Below, one piece after another: positions 25,133 through 33,028 of a DNA stretch of 33,725 bases. This DNA comes from Acidimicrobiia bacterium (GTDB taxonomy: Bacteria; Actinomycetota; Acidimicrobiia; Acidimicrobiales; Poriferisodalaceae). Within the stretch, counting starts at the first letter, position 1. The number at the start of each line of letters is the position of its first letter. Both the position numbers and the translations under genes were made by a program. Location: positions 1-33,725 of the forward strand of contig DUBN01000017.1 of assembly GCA_012960315.1 (NCBI GenBank), written 5' to 3'. Under the pieces are notes generated by a model that saw only the letters and a program-made list of their open reading frames with translations, was not told the origin of the DNA and ran no database searches.

Positions 25133-25591
25133 CTAGGGCAACATCAAGGTCTGACCTGCAATCAGCGAATGACCACCATTGAGTTCAGCAATGCGGTCAA
25201 TAAGCGGTCGAACATCCCCGGTAGGTTGCAACCCCCGAGCTATGGACCACAAAGTATCGCCCGGTTGGACGAGGACGACTCGACCACCCACGAGGGTGTC
25301 GCTGGCGGCGCTTTCCACCATCGTCGGCGCTACTGCGAAATGCACGTCTGTTCCCTGGGCCGACACAAGTTGAGTAGTTCCCAATGTGAGCCAAAGCAGA
25401 CCTACCAGTAGACCCGCTACAACAATGCGACGACGCCAATAGGTCGACGAAGAATGGCGGCGTGTCGAAGAACGCTGCGCCGGAACCCCAAATCGGGCAT
25501 CCCCGTCAACCAGGCGCAGGTGAGGTCGGCTCTTATGCAGTGGCTCGCTCACGTCGAGATGTTCTGGTTGGGGGCTAAGTACTGCAACCAT
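25133..25591 (-). CDS. Membrane-anchored LysM protein divergent from lexA (SOS-linked)
   Basis: A 152-residue protein with a cytoplasmic basic N-terminal region, one membrane segment (IVVAGLLVGLLWLTLGTTQL, about 56-75), and a C-terminal LysM domain (VLVQPGDTLWSIARGL ... LNGGHSLIAGQTLMLP, 106-152) that should face the wall and bind peptidoglycan. The architecture and position next to lexA match the mycobacterial Rv2719c (ChiZ) and corynebacterial DivS genes, which are SOS-induced and slow cell division. No hydrolase domain is visible here. The ATG has GGAGGAA five bases upstream. The shared 233-bp region with lexA contains four LexA-type boxes, so damage induction is the likely regulation. A role in division arrest is inferred. 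Confidence 0.85.
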   Translation of the reverse strand: MVAVLSPQPEHLDVSEPLHKSRPHLRLVDGDARFGVPAQRSSTRRHSSSTYWRRRIVVAGLLVGLLWLTLGTTQLVSAQGTDVHFAVAPTMVESAASDTLVGGRVVLVQPGDTLWSIARGLQPTGDVRPLIDRIAELNGGHSLIAGQTLMLP

Positions 25592-25693
25592 TGCGGTTCC
25601 TCCAATTCCTCAGTGCGTTTACGGGTTTGTCCGCGAAGTAATTTTGCAGGTGGGGTCGGACACTGAACTCATCGCTGCTCACCTATTACAAGC

Positions 25694-25709
25694 TCGAACA
25701 CACGTTCGA
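25694..25709. promoter_or_regulatory. LexA box 1 (TCGAAC-ACAC-GTTCGA)
   Basis: A perfect 6-4-6 palindrome matching the actinobacterial/Gram-positive SOS consensus GAAC-N4-GTTC. It lies on the LysM-proximal side. Confidence 0.9.
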
Positions 25710-25715
25710 CTACAC

Positions 25716-25731
25716 CAGAACATTTGTTCGA
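25716..25731. promoter_or_regulatory. LexA box 2 (CAGAAC-ATTT-GTTCGA)
   Basis: A perfect GAAC-N4-GTTC core, 22 bp after box 1 (centre to centre), so two LexA dimers could bind on the same DNA face. Confidence 0.85.
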
Positions 25732-25744
25732 TGTCAAGTGAAAA

Positions 25745-25760
25745 TCGAACAAGTGTTTGC
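25745..25760. promoter_or_regulatory. LexA-like box 3 (TCGAAC-AAGT-GTTTGC)
   Basis: One mismatch in the right arm core (GTTT for GTTC), so it is probably a weaker site. It overlaps the candidate lexA -35. Confidence 0.6.
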
Positions 25761-25790
25761 CCGCGATGTCAGGTGCTGATACGGTTTGAA

Positions 25791-25806
25791 GCGAACAAAC
25801 GTTCGT
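25791..25806. promoter_or_regulatory. LexA box 4 (GCGAAC-AAAC-GTTCGT)
   Basis: A perfect core with CGAAC/GTTCG arms, 18 bp before the lexA GTG and close to the expected transcription start, a classical autoregulatory position. Confidence 0.88.
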
Positions 25807-25824
25807 AAGTCATTAGGAGGGGTC

Positions 25825-26457
25825 GTGGCTGACCACACCATTACCGATCGTCAGCGGGCCATTCTCGAGTACATCGAGATAACCATGCGCGAGCGCGGCT
25901 ATCCTCCGTCCGTTCGAGAGATCGGGGCGGCTGTAGGACTGAACTCCCCCAGCACGGTTCATTCTCATCTGGCGCAATTAGAGAGCGCCGGGTATGTGCG
26001 TCGAGATCCGACAAAGCCACGAGCGATTGAAGTGTGTTTTGATGCCTCTTCTGGAATTATTGCCGAACGTCGCCCGACCCGCCACGTGCCACTTGTCGGT
26101 GAGGTGGCGGCAGGCACGGACGTGTTAGCCCAAGAAAATGTTGAAGAGCTGGTGCCGGTACCGGAAGATTTCACCGGTGGCGGGGAGTTGTTCATGTTGA
26201 AAGTACGCGGCGATTCAATGATCGAAGCCGGAATCCTTGACGGCGATTTTGTGGTCGTGAGCCGTCAAAACACCGCCTCAAATGGCGACATTGTGGTCGC
26301 TGGTATTCCAGGGGATGAGGCCACCGTGAAGACCTTTACAAAGCAAGGTGGGACCGTCACTTTGTTGCCGTCCAATTCAACTCTCGAGCCGATGGTGTTC
26401 TCTGCGGCGGAGGTCGCAATATTTGGTCGCGTTGTGACGCTATTGCGTCGACTCTGA
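25825..26457 (+). CDS. lexA: LexA repressor
   Basis: SOS master repressor with latent self-cleavage, 210 residues. The N-terminal winged helix-turn-helix begins ITDRQRAILEYIEI and includes GYPPSVREIGAAVGL with SPSTVHSHLAQLE (recognition helix). The cleavage site is Ala96-Gly97 in GEVAAGTDVLAQE. The catalytic dyad is Ser131 in RGDSMIEAGI and Lys169 in ATVKTF. The start is the GTG preceded by AGGAGG four bases upstream; the longer in-frame version would place LexA box 4 inside the gene. It diverges from the LysM protein. Confidence 0.97.
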   Translation: MADHTITDRQRAILEYIEITMRERGYPPSVREIGAAVGLNSPSTVHSHLAQLESAGYVRRDPTKPRAIEVCFDASSGIIAERRPTRHVPLVGEVAAGTDVLAQENVEELVPVPEDFTGGGELFMLKVRGDSMIEAGILDGDFVVVSRQNTASNGDIVVAGIPGDEATVKTFTKQGGTVTLLPSNSTLEPMVFSAAEVAIFGRVVTLLRRL

Positions 26458-26521
26458 GTTGCACGCAGGGAACTCACCTAAACGCCCCGCAAACGATCGC
26501 TAGTTGTGATGGACTGCTGGG

Positions 26522-27322
26522 GTGTTTACGCCCGCACCAACTCCACCGCCCGATTTAGACTCAACTGAAGCTGTATGGATCCCAGTGCGCTCGGGAACAG
26601 TGTTCGTCGAACCCGGGGGAGGATTTGTTCGCGCGGCTACAGCACCTATAGAGGCACCGGACGTTTTTTTGGGTGTGCTGGATGGTCTCGCCGTCTACGC
26701 GCTTGATCTCCACGAAACGTCTGAAGAGGCAGACCTCGAGCCAGTTCACTTACGCAAACTTTTTGGTCGAATTCCTGACGAAGAATGGGTTGTTGCTGGA
26801 CGTGCGGAACAAATCATTAACTATGACCGCACACACGTGTATTGCGGTCGTTGTGCGACCCCCACCGAAACAAACCCTCACGATCGCGGAAAGGTCTGTC
26901 CGAGTTGTAAACACATGGCTTTCCCACGCCTGAGTCCTGCCATGATTGTCTTGGTCGAGAAGGGCGACCAGGTGCTACTTGCCTGGGGTCGACAGTTTCC
27001 GGGTCGCTTTTTCAGCACACTCGCTGGTTTCGTCGAACCTGGAGAAAGCCTGGAACAAGCAGTCGAGCGGGAAGTTATGGAAGAGGTAGGGGTGACGGTC
27101 AATGATGTTCGTTACTTCGGAAGTCAACCTTGGCCCTTCCCTCACTCTTTAATGTGCGGCTTTCACTGCACGTACGAATCGGGAGAGATCACTATCCAAG
27201 AGGAAGAGATCGTTGAGGCTGGCTGGTTCAATGCCACGGACCTTCCACCGTGCCCAATTGGCGGAATGTCAATCGCCGGATGGTTGATTCAAGACTGGCT
27301 ACAACGACACGGGGTCGCTTAA
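26522..27322 (+). CDS. nudC: NAD(+) diphosphatase, Nudix family
   Basis: Cleaves NAD(H) to NMN(H) and AMP, and in E. coli also removes NAD caps from RNA. It is 266 residues. An N-terminal domain is followed by a four-Cys zinc ribbon (Cys108, 111, 126, 129). The Nudix box from Gly169 to Val191 fits GX5EX7REUXEEXGU exactly. The NADH-pyrophosphatase tag SQPWPFPHS at 201-209 decides the subfamily. The start is GTG with only a weak ribosome binding site, 64 bp after lexA. Its stop shares TTAA with the convergent tesB stop. Confidence 0.95.
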   Translation: MFTPAPTPPPDLDSTEAVWIPVRSGTVFVEPGGGFVRAATAPIEAPDVFLGVLDGLAVYALDLHETSEEADLEPVHLRKLFGRIPDEEWVVAGRAEQIINYDRTHVYCGRCATPTETNPHDRGKVCPSCKHMAFPRLSPAMIVLVEKGDQVLLAWGRQFPGRFFSTLAGFVEPGESLEQAVEREVMEEVGVTVNDVRYFGSQPWPFPHSLMCGFHCTYESGEITIQEEEIVEAGWFNATDLPPCPIGGMSIAGWLIQDWLQRHGVA

Positions 27323-28140
27323 GAAGGCTTGTCGCGAAGGCGGACGAGGCCCTCTTGAGCGACGGTGGCGACGAGTTCGCCGCTCTCTGTGAACACGTCA
27401 CCGGTCGCTAAACCTCGCGTACCTTTTATTTGATGCGGAGAAAGGTCGAACAGCATCCATTCGTCTGCTCGGACAGCTCTGTGGAACCAGACGGCATGGT
27501 CAAGCGAAGCGGCCATGTAGACGTCATCCCAATTAGGTTCGTCCGATTTTCCGTCGAGAAGTGACTGAGCAGGATGGGCGTTGACGACGGCGTCCATTGG
27601 GTTGGTATCTGACAAGTACGCCAAGGCGGCGTAGTGATCATCGTGGGAATCTCCAATGGGGTCAGTGAACCGAGCCCAAACTCGATGACGAGCGGGGCTA
27701 GTTGACTCATGCTCTAAACGGGCGTCTAACCCAATACCCCAGTCGATTTTTCGGGATTCTTCGGGTGACTTGACGTCGGTCGGGAAGGTAGAGGTCGTTA
27801 CGTCTGGGCCGTCTTCGTCGCGTTGAAAGGAACATGACAGGTTCAATATCGCTCCCCCACTTTGCCGCGCTAGGACTCTTCGCGTAGAAAAACTTCTGCC
27901 GTTGCGGAGCCTGTCGACCTCGTAACGCACTGGTTCATTTGGGTCGCCACCCAAAATAAAATATGCGTGCAGTGAATGCGCTCTATGGCCTTCAATGTCG
28001 ACCGTGTACATCGCCGCACGTAATGCTTGCGCTATGACTAGCCCTCCGTAGATGCGACCCCACTCATACGCTGGGCTTTCCCCTACGAATGTGTCAGCTC
28101 CATGTGGCTCCAAGCTGAGTATTTTCTTCGAGTCAGTCAT
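27319..28140 (-). CDS. tesB: Acyl-CoA thioesterase II
   Basis: Double-hotdog thioesterase of the TesB family, 273 residues. The conserved start ESPAYEWGRIYGGLVIAQAL is followed by SLHAYFILGGDPNEPVRYEV and RNGRSFSTRRVLARQ. The second hotdog contains YMAASLDHAVWFHR and the C-terminal GLATGDVFTESGELVATVAQEG, with the family's active-site Asp, Thr and Gln in expected places. The ATG overlaps the cysS stop (ATGA), so it is translated with cysS; a TTG four codons upstream is less likely. It probably trims fatty acyl-CoA. The pairing with cysS has no obvious functional logic. Confidence 0.95.
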   Translation of the reverse strand: MTDSKKILSLEPHGADTFVGESPAYEWGRIYGGLVIAQALRAAMYTVDIEGHRAHSLHAYFILGGDPNEPVRYEVDRLRNGRSFSTRRVLARQSGGAILNLSCSFQRDEDGPDVTTSTFPTDVKSPEESRKIDWGIGLDARLEHESTSPARHRVWARFTDPIGDSHDDHYAALAYLSDTNPMDAVVNAHPAQSLLDGKSDEPNWDDVYMAASLDHAVWFHRAVRADEWMLFDLSPHQIKGTRGLATGDVFTESGELVATVAQEGLVRLRDKPS

Positions 28141-29528
28141 GCACGGTGCCAAACAACGCCATTGACGCTGTCTTCAATAACGACATCGGCAGATGCAAGC
28201 TCGTCGCGGATGCGATCGGCTGTCGCGAAATCCTTTTCCGCTCGAGCCTGGGCTCTTTGCTCAAGCAGGTCTTCTATCTTTTGGTCGGATGGACCAACGT
28301 TCGTCTCTGCTTCTTGAGATCCGATTTCGATGCCAAGAACAGAAAACATTTGTACCGCCGTGCGGCTCTTCAAACCAGCGGCTCCCAGATCACTGTTGTC
28401 GAGGTCACTGTTGGCGCTTCGAATGAGGCTAAAGGCGTTGTCGAGGGCAGTTGGGGTGCTGAAGTCGTCGTCCATTGCCAAACGAAACGCCGCAATAGAT
28501 GCTTCGTGTAGTTCGCCGCCGTTGAGATCAACGTTCGCCGTGACCATACGTCGGTGAAACGCGTCAAGTCGGTTGACGGCTGCGTCAGCAGCCATCAACG
28601 CGTCACGGCCCATCTCCATGGCGCGCCGATAGTGGGTTTGGAGAGCGAGAAGACGCAACGCCCGGGGTCCTGCGGTGTCTATGGCTTCAGCCAGGTTGGT
28701 GAAGTTGCCCAATGATTTGGACATTTTTTCGCCCGCGACATTCACCATCGCGCTATGCACCCAATACCGAGCAAACTGTTGTCCCATAGCAGTGACTTGC
28801 GCCCATTCGTTTTGGTGGTGAGGAAAACAGAGGTCATCACCTCCGCCATGGATATCGAAACCGGTACCCAAAGCACTGAGCGACATAGCGACGCATTCGG
28901 TGTGCCAGCCCGGCCGTCCCACTCCCCAAGGAGTGAACCACGACGGTTCTCCCGGTTTCGCGGCCTTCCAGAGTGCGAAATCGAGCGGAGATTTTTTGTC
29001 AGTATCAACGTCCACTCGTTGCCCTGCATCATCCAGAAGTTGATCTAACGTTCGACCCGCTAAACGCCCATATCCGCTGAGATTTCCCACCGAGAAATAC
29101 ACGCCTTTGTCTTCGACAACGTACGCCGCTCCACGATCAATGAGTTGGCTAATGATGTCGATCATCCCATCAATGAACTGTGTGGCATGAGGACGAGAAT
29201 CGGGGGGCAAGATGCCAAGCCGTTCCATTTGCTCGTCGTATTTGGCGGTGAACTCTGCAGCTACATCGGGTTCAGTACGTCCTTCTTGCTCCGCTCGCAC
29301 AATGATCTTGTCATCAATGTCTGTCACGTTTGATGCTACGAGCACCCGTAAACCGCTCCATGTGAGGTAACGGCGGATCATGTCATAGGTCAATGCCGTT
29401 CGGCCGTGACCGAGGTGGGGTAAGTCATAGACGGTTGGGCCACAGACATACATTGCAACTTCACCCTCGGCACGAGGGACAAAGGGCACCTTTTGGCGCT
29501 GCATGGTGTCGTATATGTGAAGGGGCAC
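28137..29528 (-). CDS. cysS: Cysteinyl-tRNA synthetase
   Basis: Class I synthetase, 463 residues. The HIGH motif is HLGH at 38-41, and KMSKS is at 268-272. Zinc ligands Cys29, Cys212, His237 and Glu241 correspond to those of E. coli CysRS, in CGPTVYDLPHLGH, GWHTECVAMS and DLCFPHHQNE. The C-terminal helical anticodon domain follows. The related MshC (mycothiol ligase) is shorter and lacks this C-terminal domain, so CysS is the better call. The start is GTG with a weak upstream GAGAT. It is followed directly by tesB and diverges from the MMPL gene across 188 bp. Confidence 0.96.
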   Translation of the reverse strand: MPLHIYDTMQRQKVPFVPRAEGEVAMYVCGPTVYDLPHLGHGRTALTYDMIRRYLTWSGLRVLVASNVTDIDDKIIVRAEQEGRTEPDVAAEFTAKYDEQMERLGILPPDSRPHATQFIDGMIDIISQLIDRGAAYVVEDKGVYFSVGNLSGYGRLAGRTLDQLLDDAGQRVDVDTDKKSPLDFALWKAAKPGEPSWFTPWGVGRPGWHTECVAMSLSALGTGFDIHGGGDDLCFPHHQNEWAQVTAMGQQFARYWVHSAMVNVAGEKMSKSLGNFTNLAEAIDTAGPRALRLLALQTHYRRAMEMGRDALMAADAAVNRLDAFHRRMVTANVDLNGGELHEASIAAFRLAMDDDFSTPTALDNAFSLIRSANSDLDNSDLGAAGLKSRTAVQMFSVLGIEIGSQEAETNVGPSDQKIEDLLEQRAQARAEKDFATADRIRDELASADVVIEDSVNGVVWHRA

Positions 29529-29716
29529 GTTGATCTCTAAGTTTTGCTTGATGCCGTGGGGCGAAGCTAAGCAGGAACGATGGTTCGCAGGGTATCGCTA
29601 GCCGCCGTGTCAACAGTGAGCTATTTGCGACATCCTCGTCTCAAAAATTCAGAATTGTTGGTGAATTAGCTCCCAGAAGGTGTGTGATCAAACATCGCGA
29701 AGGCGAGACTGACTCG

Positions 29717-31900
29717 ATGTCCGTGTTTCTGTATCAGCTAGGTCGCGCCTGTGTTCACCACAGATGGAGAACCATCGGTGCATGGCTCATCACTTCAATT
29801 GTTTTGATCGGACTCAACCAAGCGGTGGGTGGGGAGTTGACCAACGGCTTTGTGGTTCCGGACTTCGACAGTCAACACGCATACGACCTTCTGGGCGATC
29901 GCTTCCCCGCCGAAGGCGGCATCAACGCTCAAGTCGTAGTAGAAGCGCCAACTGGATCACTGCTGAGTGACCCTGTCCAACGAAAAGTGATCGAAGGAAT
30001 CTCCGCTGAGCTTCGAACAATTGAAGGCGTAGAAAGAGTTGTACCTCCGATCCCCGGGCAAACAATTAGCCCGTCGGGAACTATCGGGTTGTTTCGTGTT
30101 GTCTACAACCCTGATCTCATGCCGTCCCTCTCAATGTTGGAGGATCTTGAAGAAGCCGGACACAACGCTGTAGGGACCGGCGGTGCGTTAAGAATCGAAT
30201 TCGGAGGAGATCTTTACAACTCAGTCGATCAACCCGAGACCGGCGTCGGAGAAATCTTGGGTTTGGTCTCAGCAGTCTTCGTGCTTTTGCTGGCCTTCGG
30301 AAGCATCGTCGCTATGGGCTTACCAATTGGGTTGGCTCTGTTCGGTTTAGCCCTAGGAATCGGCGGAATCATTGGGCTTGTAGCCATCGCGATGAATGTG
30401 CCCGAATGGACTCCAAATATGGCGTCAATGATCGGTCTCGGTGTCGGCATCGACTACGCCCTGTTTATCGTCACTAGGTTCCGCGAAGGCTTAGCCGATG
30501 GTCTCACCGTTGAAGACGCCGCAGGTCGAGCAAACGCGACAGCGGGCCTTTCAGTAATTTTCGCCGGAGGAACCGTAGTTATAGCGATTTTGGGTCTCGC
30601 TACAGCGGGTCTGCCATTTATGACCGCCGCTGCCGTCGCCGTTTCGATCGTGGTCGCATTAATGGTCATTGCCTCAATCACGATTTTGCCCGCACTGTTG
30701 GGATGGGCGGGACATCGAGTGAATCCCAAAAAAATGCGGACCAACCAGGAAATTCGGCCTTCTAGCGGACCGGGAGGATGGCAGCGCTGGGGTGATCATG
30801 TCGCCAAACACGCGTGGCCCTACATGTTGTCGACCTTGGTGCTGCTGCTTGCCTTAACCGCCCCAGTCTTAGATCTGAAGCTTGGCTTTCCCGACCAGGG
30901 CAACGCCCCTGAAGAACGAACCTCCCGGCAAGCGTATGACCTACTCACGGACGGTTTCGGTCCCGGCTTCAGCGGACCTCTCTTGGTGGCACTGGACACC
31001 GCTACCGTCAGCGACCAAGAGCTGAAGGTACTGGCAACAACTTTACGAAACGATCCGGGCGTGGCGTTCGTTCAGCCACCCGAACGAAGCCCAGTCGGCG
31101 AAGCAGCAATCATTCTTATTTTCCCGACTACTGCACCCCAGGATCCCGAAACGGTGGCTTTGTTGAATCGGATCCGCGGCCCCATCTTTTCCTCGGTTTT
31201 AAGCAATCAGGGCAGAGCCCATGTAGGTGGAGCAACAGCGTCATTCGCTGACGTGTCAGAGCGGGTGCAAAACCGGTTACCGATTTTCATTGCCGGAGTG
31301 ATCGGTCTCAGTTTCATTCTGCTGATGCTGGTATTTCGCTCAATACTTGTCCCTATCAAAGCTGCTGTCTTGAACTTGTTGTCGATTGGTGCTGCCTATG
31401 GGGTGCTGGTGATGGTGTTCCAGTGGGGTTGGGGGCTCGGACTCATCGGCTTACAAGAGTCGGTCCCAATCGTTTCTTTCATTCCTATGTTTATGTTCGC
31501 TGTACTTTTCGGTCTCTCTATGGACTACGAAGTTTTCCTTTTGAGTCGGGTGAAAGAGGAGTACTTACTCAGTGGCGATAACTCTCAGAGCGTGATTTTC
31601 GGGATCTCCAATACAGCAAGGGTCATTACTTCTGCCGCGTTGATCATGATCTCAGTGTTTTTGGGTTTCGTTACCAACCCTGATCCGATCCTCAAGATGA
31701 TGGGATTGGGATTAGCAACTGCGATCTTCGTTGACGCCACAATCGTTCGGGTCGTACTAGTCCCGGCTTCGATGAAGCTCATGGGCGACGCGAACTGGTG
31801 GTTCCCTAAGTGGCTTGAGTGGCTTCCTCGCGTAGATATTGAAGGCGAAGCGGCGCTTCCACCTCGCGAACTGCAATCAGTTAGCCAATCCACTGATTGA
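29717..31900 (+). CDS. MMPL family RND-type transporter
   Basis: Inner-membrane exporter with two homologous halves, 727 residues. Each half has one leading membrane helix (RTIGAWLITSIVLIGLNQAV; YMLSTLVLLLALTAPVLDL), an outside porter domain, then a block of five helices. The Asp/Tyr relay is visible in GLGVGIDYALFIVTRFREGL in the first half and FGLSMDYEVFLLSRVKEEYL in the second. Substrate is unknown; relatives carry lipids or drugs. A GTG at 29684 would add eleven residues after AGAAGG; the ATG at 29717 fits the family better, because MSVFLYQLGRACVHHRW is the usual N-terminus. The last 24 bases overlap the convergent CPBP gene. Confidence 0.94.
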   Translation: MSVFLYQLGRACVHHRWRTIGAWLITSIVLIGLNQAVGGELTNGFVVPDFDSQHAYDLLGDRFPAEGGINAQVVVEAPTGSLLSDPVQRKVIEGISAELRTIEGVERVVPPIPGQTISPSGTIGLFRVVYNPDLMPSLSMLEDLEEAGHNAVGTGGALRIEFGGDLYNSVDQPETGVGEILGLVSAVFVLLLAFGSIVAMGLPIGLALFGLALGIGGIIGLVAIAMNVPEWTPNMASMIGLGVGIDYALFIVTRFREGLADGLTVEDAAGRANATAGLSVIFAGGTVVIAILGLATAGLPFMTAAAVAVSIVVALMVIASITILPALLGWAGHRVNPKKMRTNQEIRPSSGPGGWQRWGDHVAKHAWPYMLSTLVLLLALTAPVLDLKLGFPDQGNAPEERTSRQAYDLLTDGFGPGFSGPLLVALDTATVSDQELKVLATTLRNDPGVAFVQPPERSPVGEAAIILIFPTTAPQDPETVALLNRIRGPIFSSVLSNQGRAHVGGATASFADVSERVQNRLPIFIAGVIGLSFILLMLVFRSILVPIKAAVLNLLSIGAAYGVLVMVFQWGWGLGLIGLQESVPIVSFIPMFMFAVLFGLSMDYEVFLLSRVKEEYLLSGDNSQSVIFGISNTARVITSAALIMISVFLGFVTNPDPILKMMGLGLATAIFVDATIVRVVLVPASMKLMGDANWWFPKWLEWLPRVDIEGEAALPPRELQSVSQSTD

Positions 31901-32569
31901 CCATATGAGACCGTTGTGGGTCGCGTGGAGTACAAGACCGGCCCACCAGCCGTAACGCACCCTCGCGATAGTGAACATCAACCCCAACCAGATTTGTGGG
32001 CTCACAACTAGCGGTGCGACGAGAACCGCGTAGATCGACCATTCAACGTCAAAATTTACGATGTGAATCAAACCAAAAACCAGTGTCGCTGACCACACGG
32101 GGATTCTCGCGTTGATGGTCCACTTGTCTTGAATGTTTTGTCGAAGTTGAGGGCGGGTTCCAACGCTGCCTACTGCAACGGCCAACATCAAGATGACCCA
32201 AAACGATGCGCTCCCAGCGCCGGTGAAAAACAGGGCGCCCGTTGCTAATGAAAGCGCTATGAGGCCCGGACGGAATCGTCTTTGCAGGGGAAGCCGGTAG
32301 ATCGTTTCTTCAAGCACAGGTGCGAGCAATACCACCAAGATGAACTGTTGAGCGAGTGACCACTGTTCGAGTTCTGACTCCAGGACACTTTCGTACCCGG
32401 CAGCCTCTGAGAGAGCCCCAAAGATTTGCCATGCGAGTAGCGAACCTAAGAACCCGATTCCTAAAAGCTTGGCTAGTCCTCGTAGTAGACGTCGAGGTTC
32501 AGGCATCGCAGCCCAGTCAGGAGCGGCGATGAATCCTGGACCGATGGAAGGGCGGTCAGTATGGGGCAC
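31877..32569 (-). CDS. CPBP family intramembrane metalloprotease
   Basis: A multi-pass membrane protein (about 230 residues with the start used here) of the Rce1/Abi family. Motif 1 is EETIYR (EExxxR), motif 2 is FGLIH (FxxxH), and motif 3 is HATHN (HxxxN), in the expected order across the last 150 residues. The hydrophobic helices include LLGIGFLGSLLAWQIFGAL and FILVVLLAPVL. The start is unclear: ATG at 32506, GTG at 32569, or an ATG further up that overlaps the HTH gene by more than 80 bases. Roles in this family include prenyl-protein processing and bacteriocin immunity; none can be chosen here. Confidence 0.86.
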   Translation of the reverse strand: MPHTDRPSIGPGFIAAPDWAAMPEPRRLLRGLAKLLGIGFLGSLLAWQIFGALSEAAGYESVLESELEQWSLAQQFILVVLLAPVLEETIYRLPLQRRFRPGLIALSLATGALFFTGAGSASFWVILMLAVAVGSVGTRPQLRQNIQDKWTINARIPVWSATLVFGLIHIVNFDVEWSIYAVLVAPLVVSPQIWLGLMFTIARVRYGWWAGLVLHATHNGLIWSISGLAN

Positions 32570-32798
32570 TGTCAGAAGGTTTCGTTGAATCCGGGTAGAG
32601 GTGCTTGAGAGAACCGGGCTGAATCCGACTTGCATCAATAAAGGAATCCACGTCGGAGGTCTTGAGTCGGATCACGCGACCCAACCGATATGCGGGTAAG
32701 CGACCTTCGTCGATGAATCGGTACAGAGTGCGGGTGGTGATGCCGATCTGTTTCGCCGCTTCCTTGCTTGATAACCAAAGGTCTGCCGGGTCGGCCAT
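32556..32798 (-). CDS. Excisionase-type helix-turn-helix DNA-binding protein
   Basis: An 80-residue protein with one MerR/Xis-like winged HTH: LSSKEAAKQIGITTRTLYRFIDEGRLPAYRLGRVIRLKTSDVDSF (residues 9-53), followed by a polar tail ending SDSAPY. Such stand-alone domains are common chromosomal regulators in actinobacteria, and no integrase or att-like repeat accompanies it here, so a phage role is not supported. No strong ribosome binding site precedes the ATG. It overlaps the CPBP gene start and is probably co-transcribed with it. Confidence 0.85.
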   Translation of the reverse strand: MADPADLWLSSKEAAKQIGITTRTLYRFIDEGRLPAYRLGRVIRLKTSDVDSFIDASRIQPGSLKHLYPDSTKPSDSAPY

Positions 32799-33028
32799 TT
32801 CACAAGGTTAGGCGCAGTGGCAGCGTTGTCCCCCGTCACATAACAGTCCTGGGCGAGGTTATGAGTCGGTCGCTGACTAGTTACCGGATCGAGCTTCGGT
32901 CTTCTCATTACGATCGTCGCGTTGTAGGGCTTGGTGGTCTGAGTCGTCGGTCGTTTCAACCTCTCGATTGCGATGACGGGTCGTCTCGAGATACTCGGGG
33001 ATTTCGCGTTTGTCAGGGCACCGACCAG

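Larger units (their letters stand above)
25592..25824. promoter_or_regulatory. Divergent LysM/lexA SOS control region
   Basis: A 233-bp region between the two start codons. It contains four LexA-type operators (listed separately) and, for lexA, a candidate promoter TTGCCC (25757-25762) with a 17-bp gap to TACGGT (25780-25785). Two boxes lie on or next to it: box 3 overlaps its -35 and box 4 lies just past the -10. LexA occupancy could therefore silence both directions. The promoter hexamers are only a moderate match. Confidence 0.65.

Noticed and set aside
32556-32798. Prophage or integrative element marker from the excisionase-like HTH
   Set aside because: No integrase, att-like direct repeat at the tRNAs, or phage genes are present, and such HTH proteins are common stand-alone chromosomal regulators.
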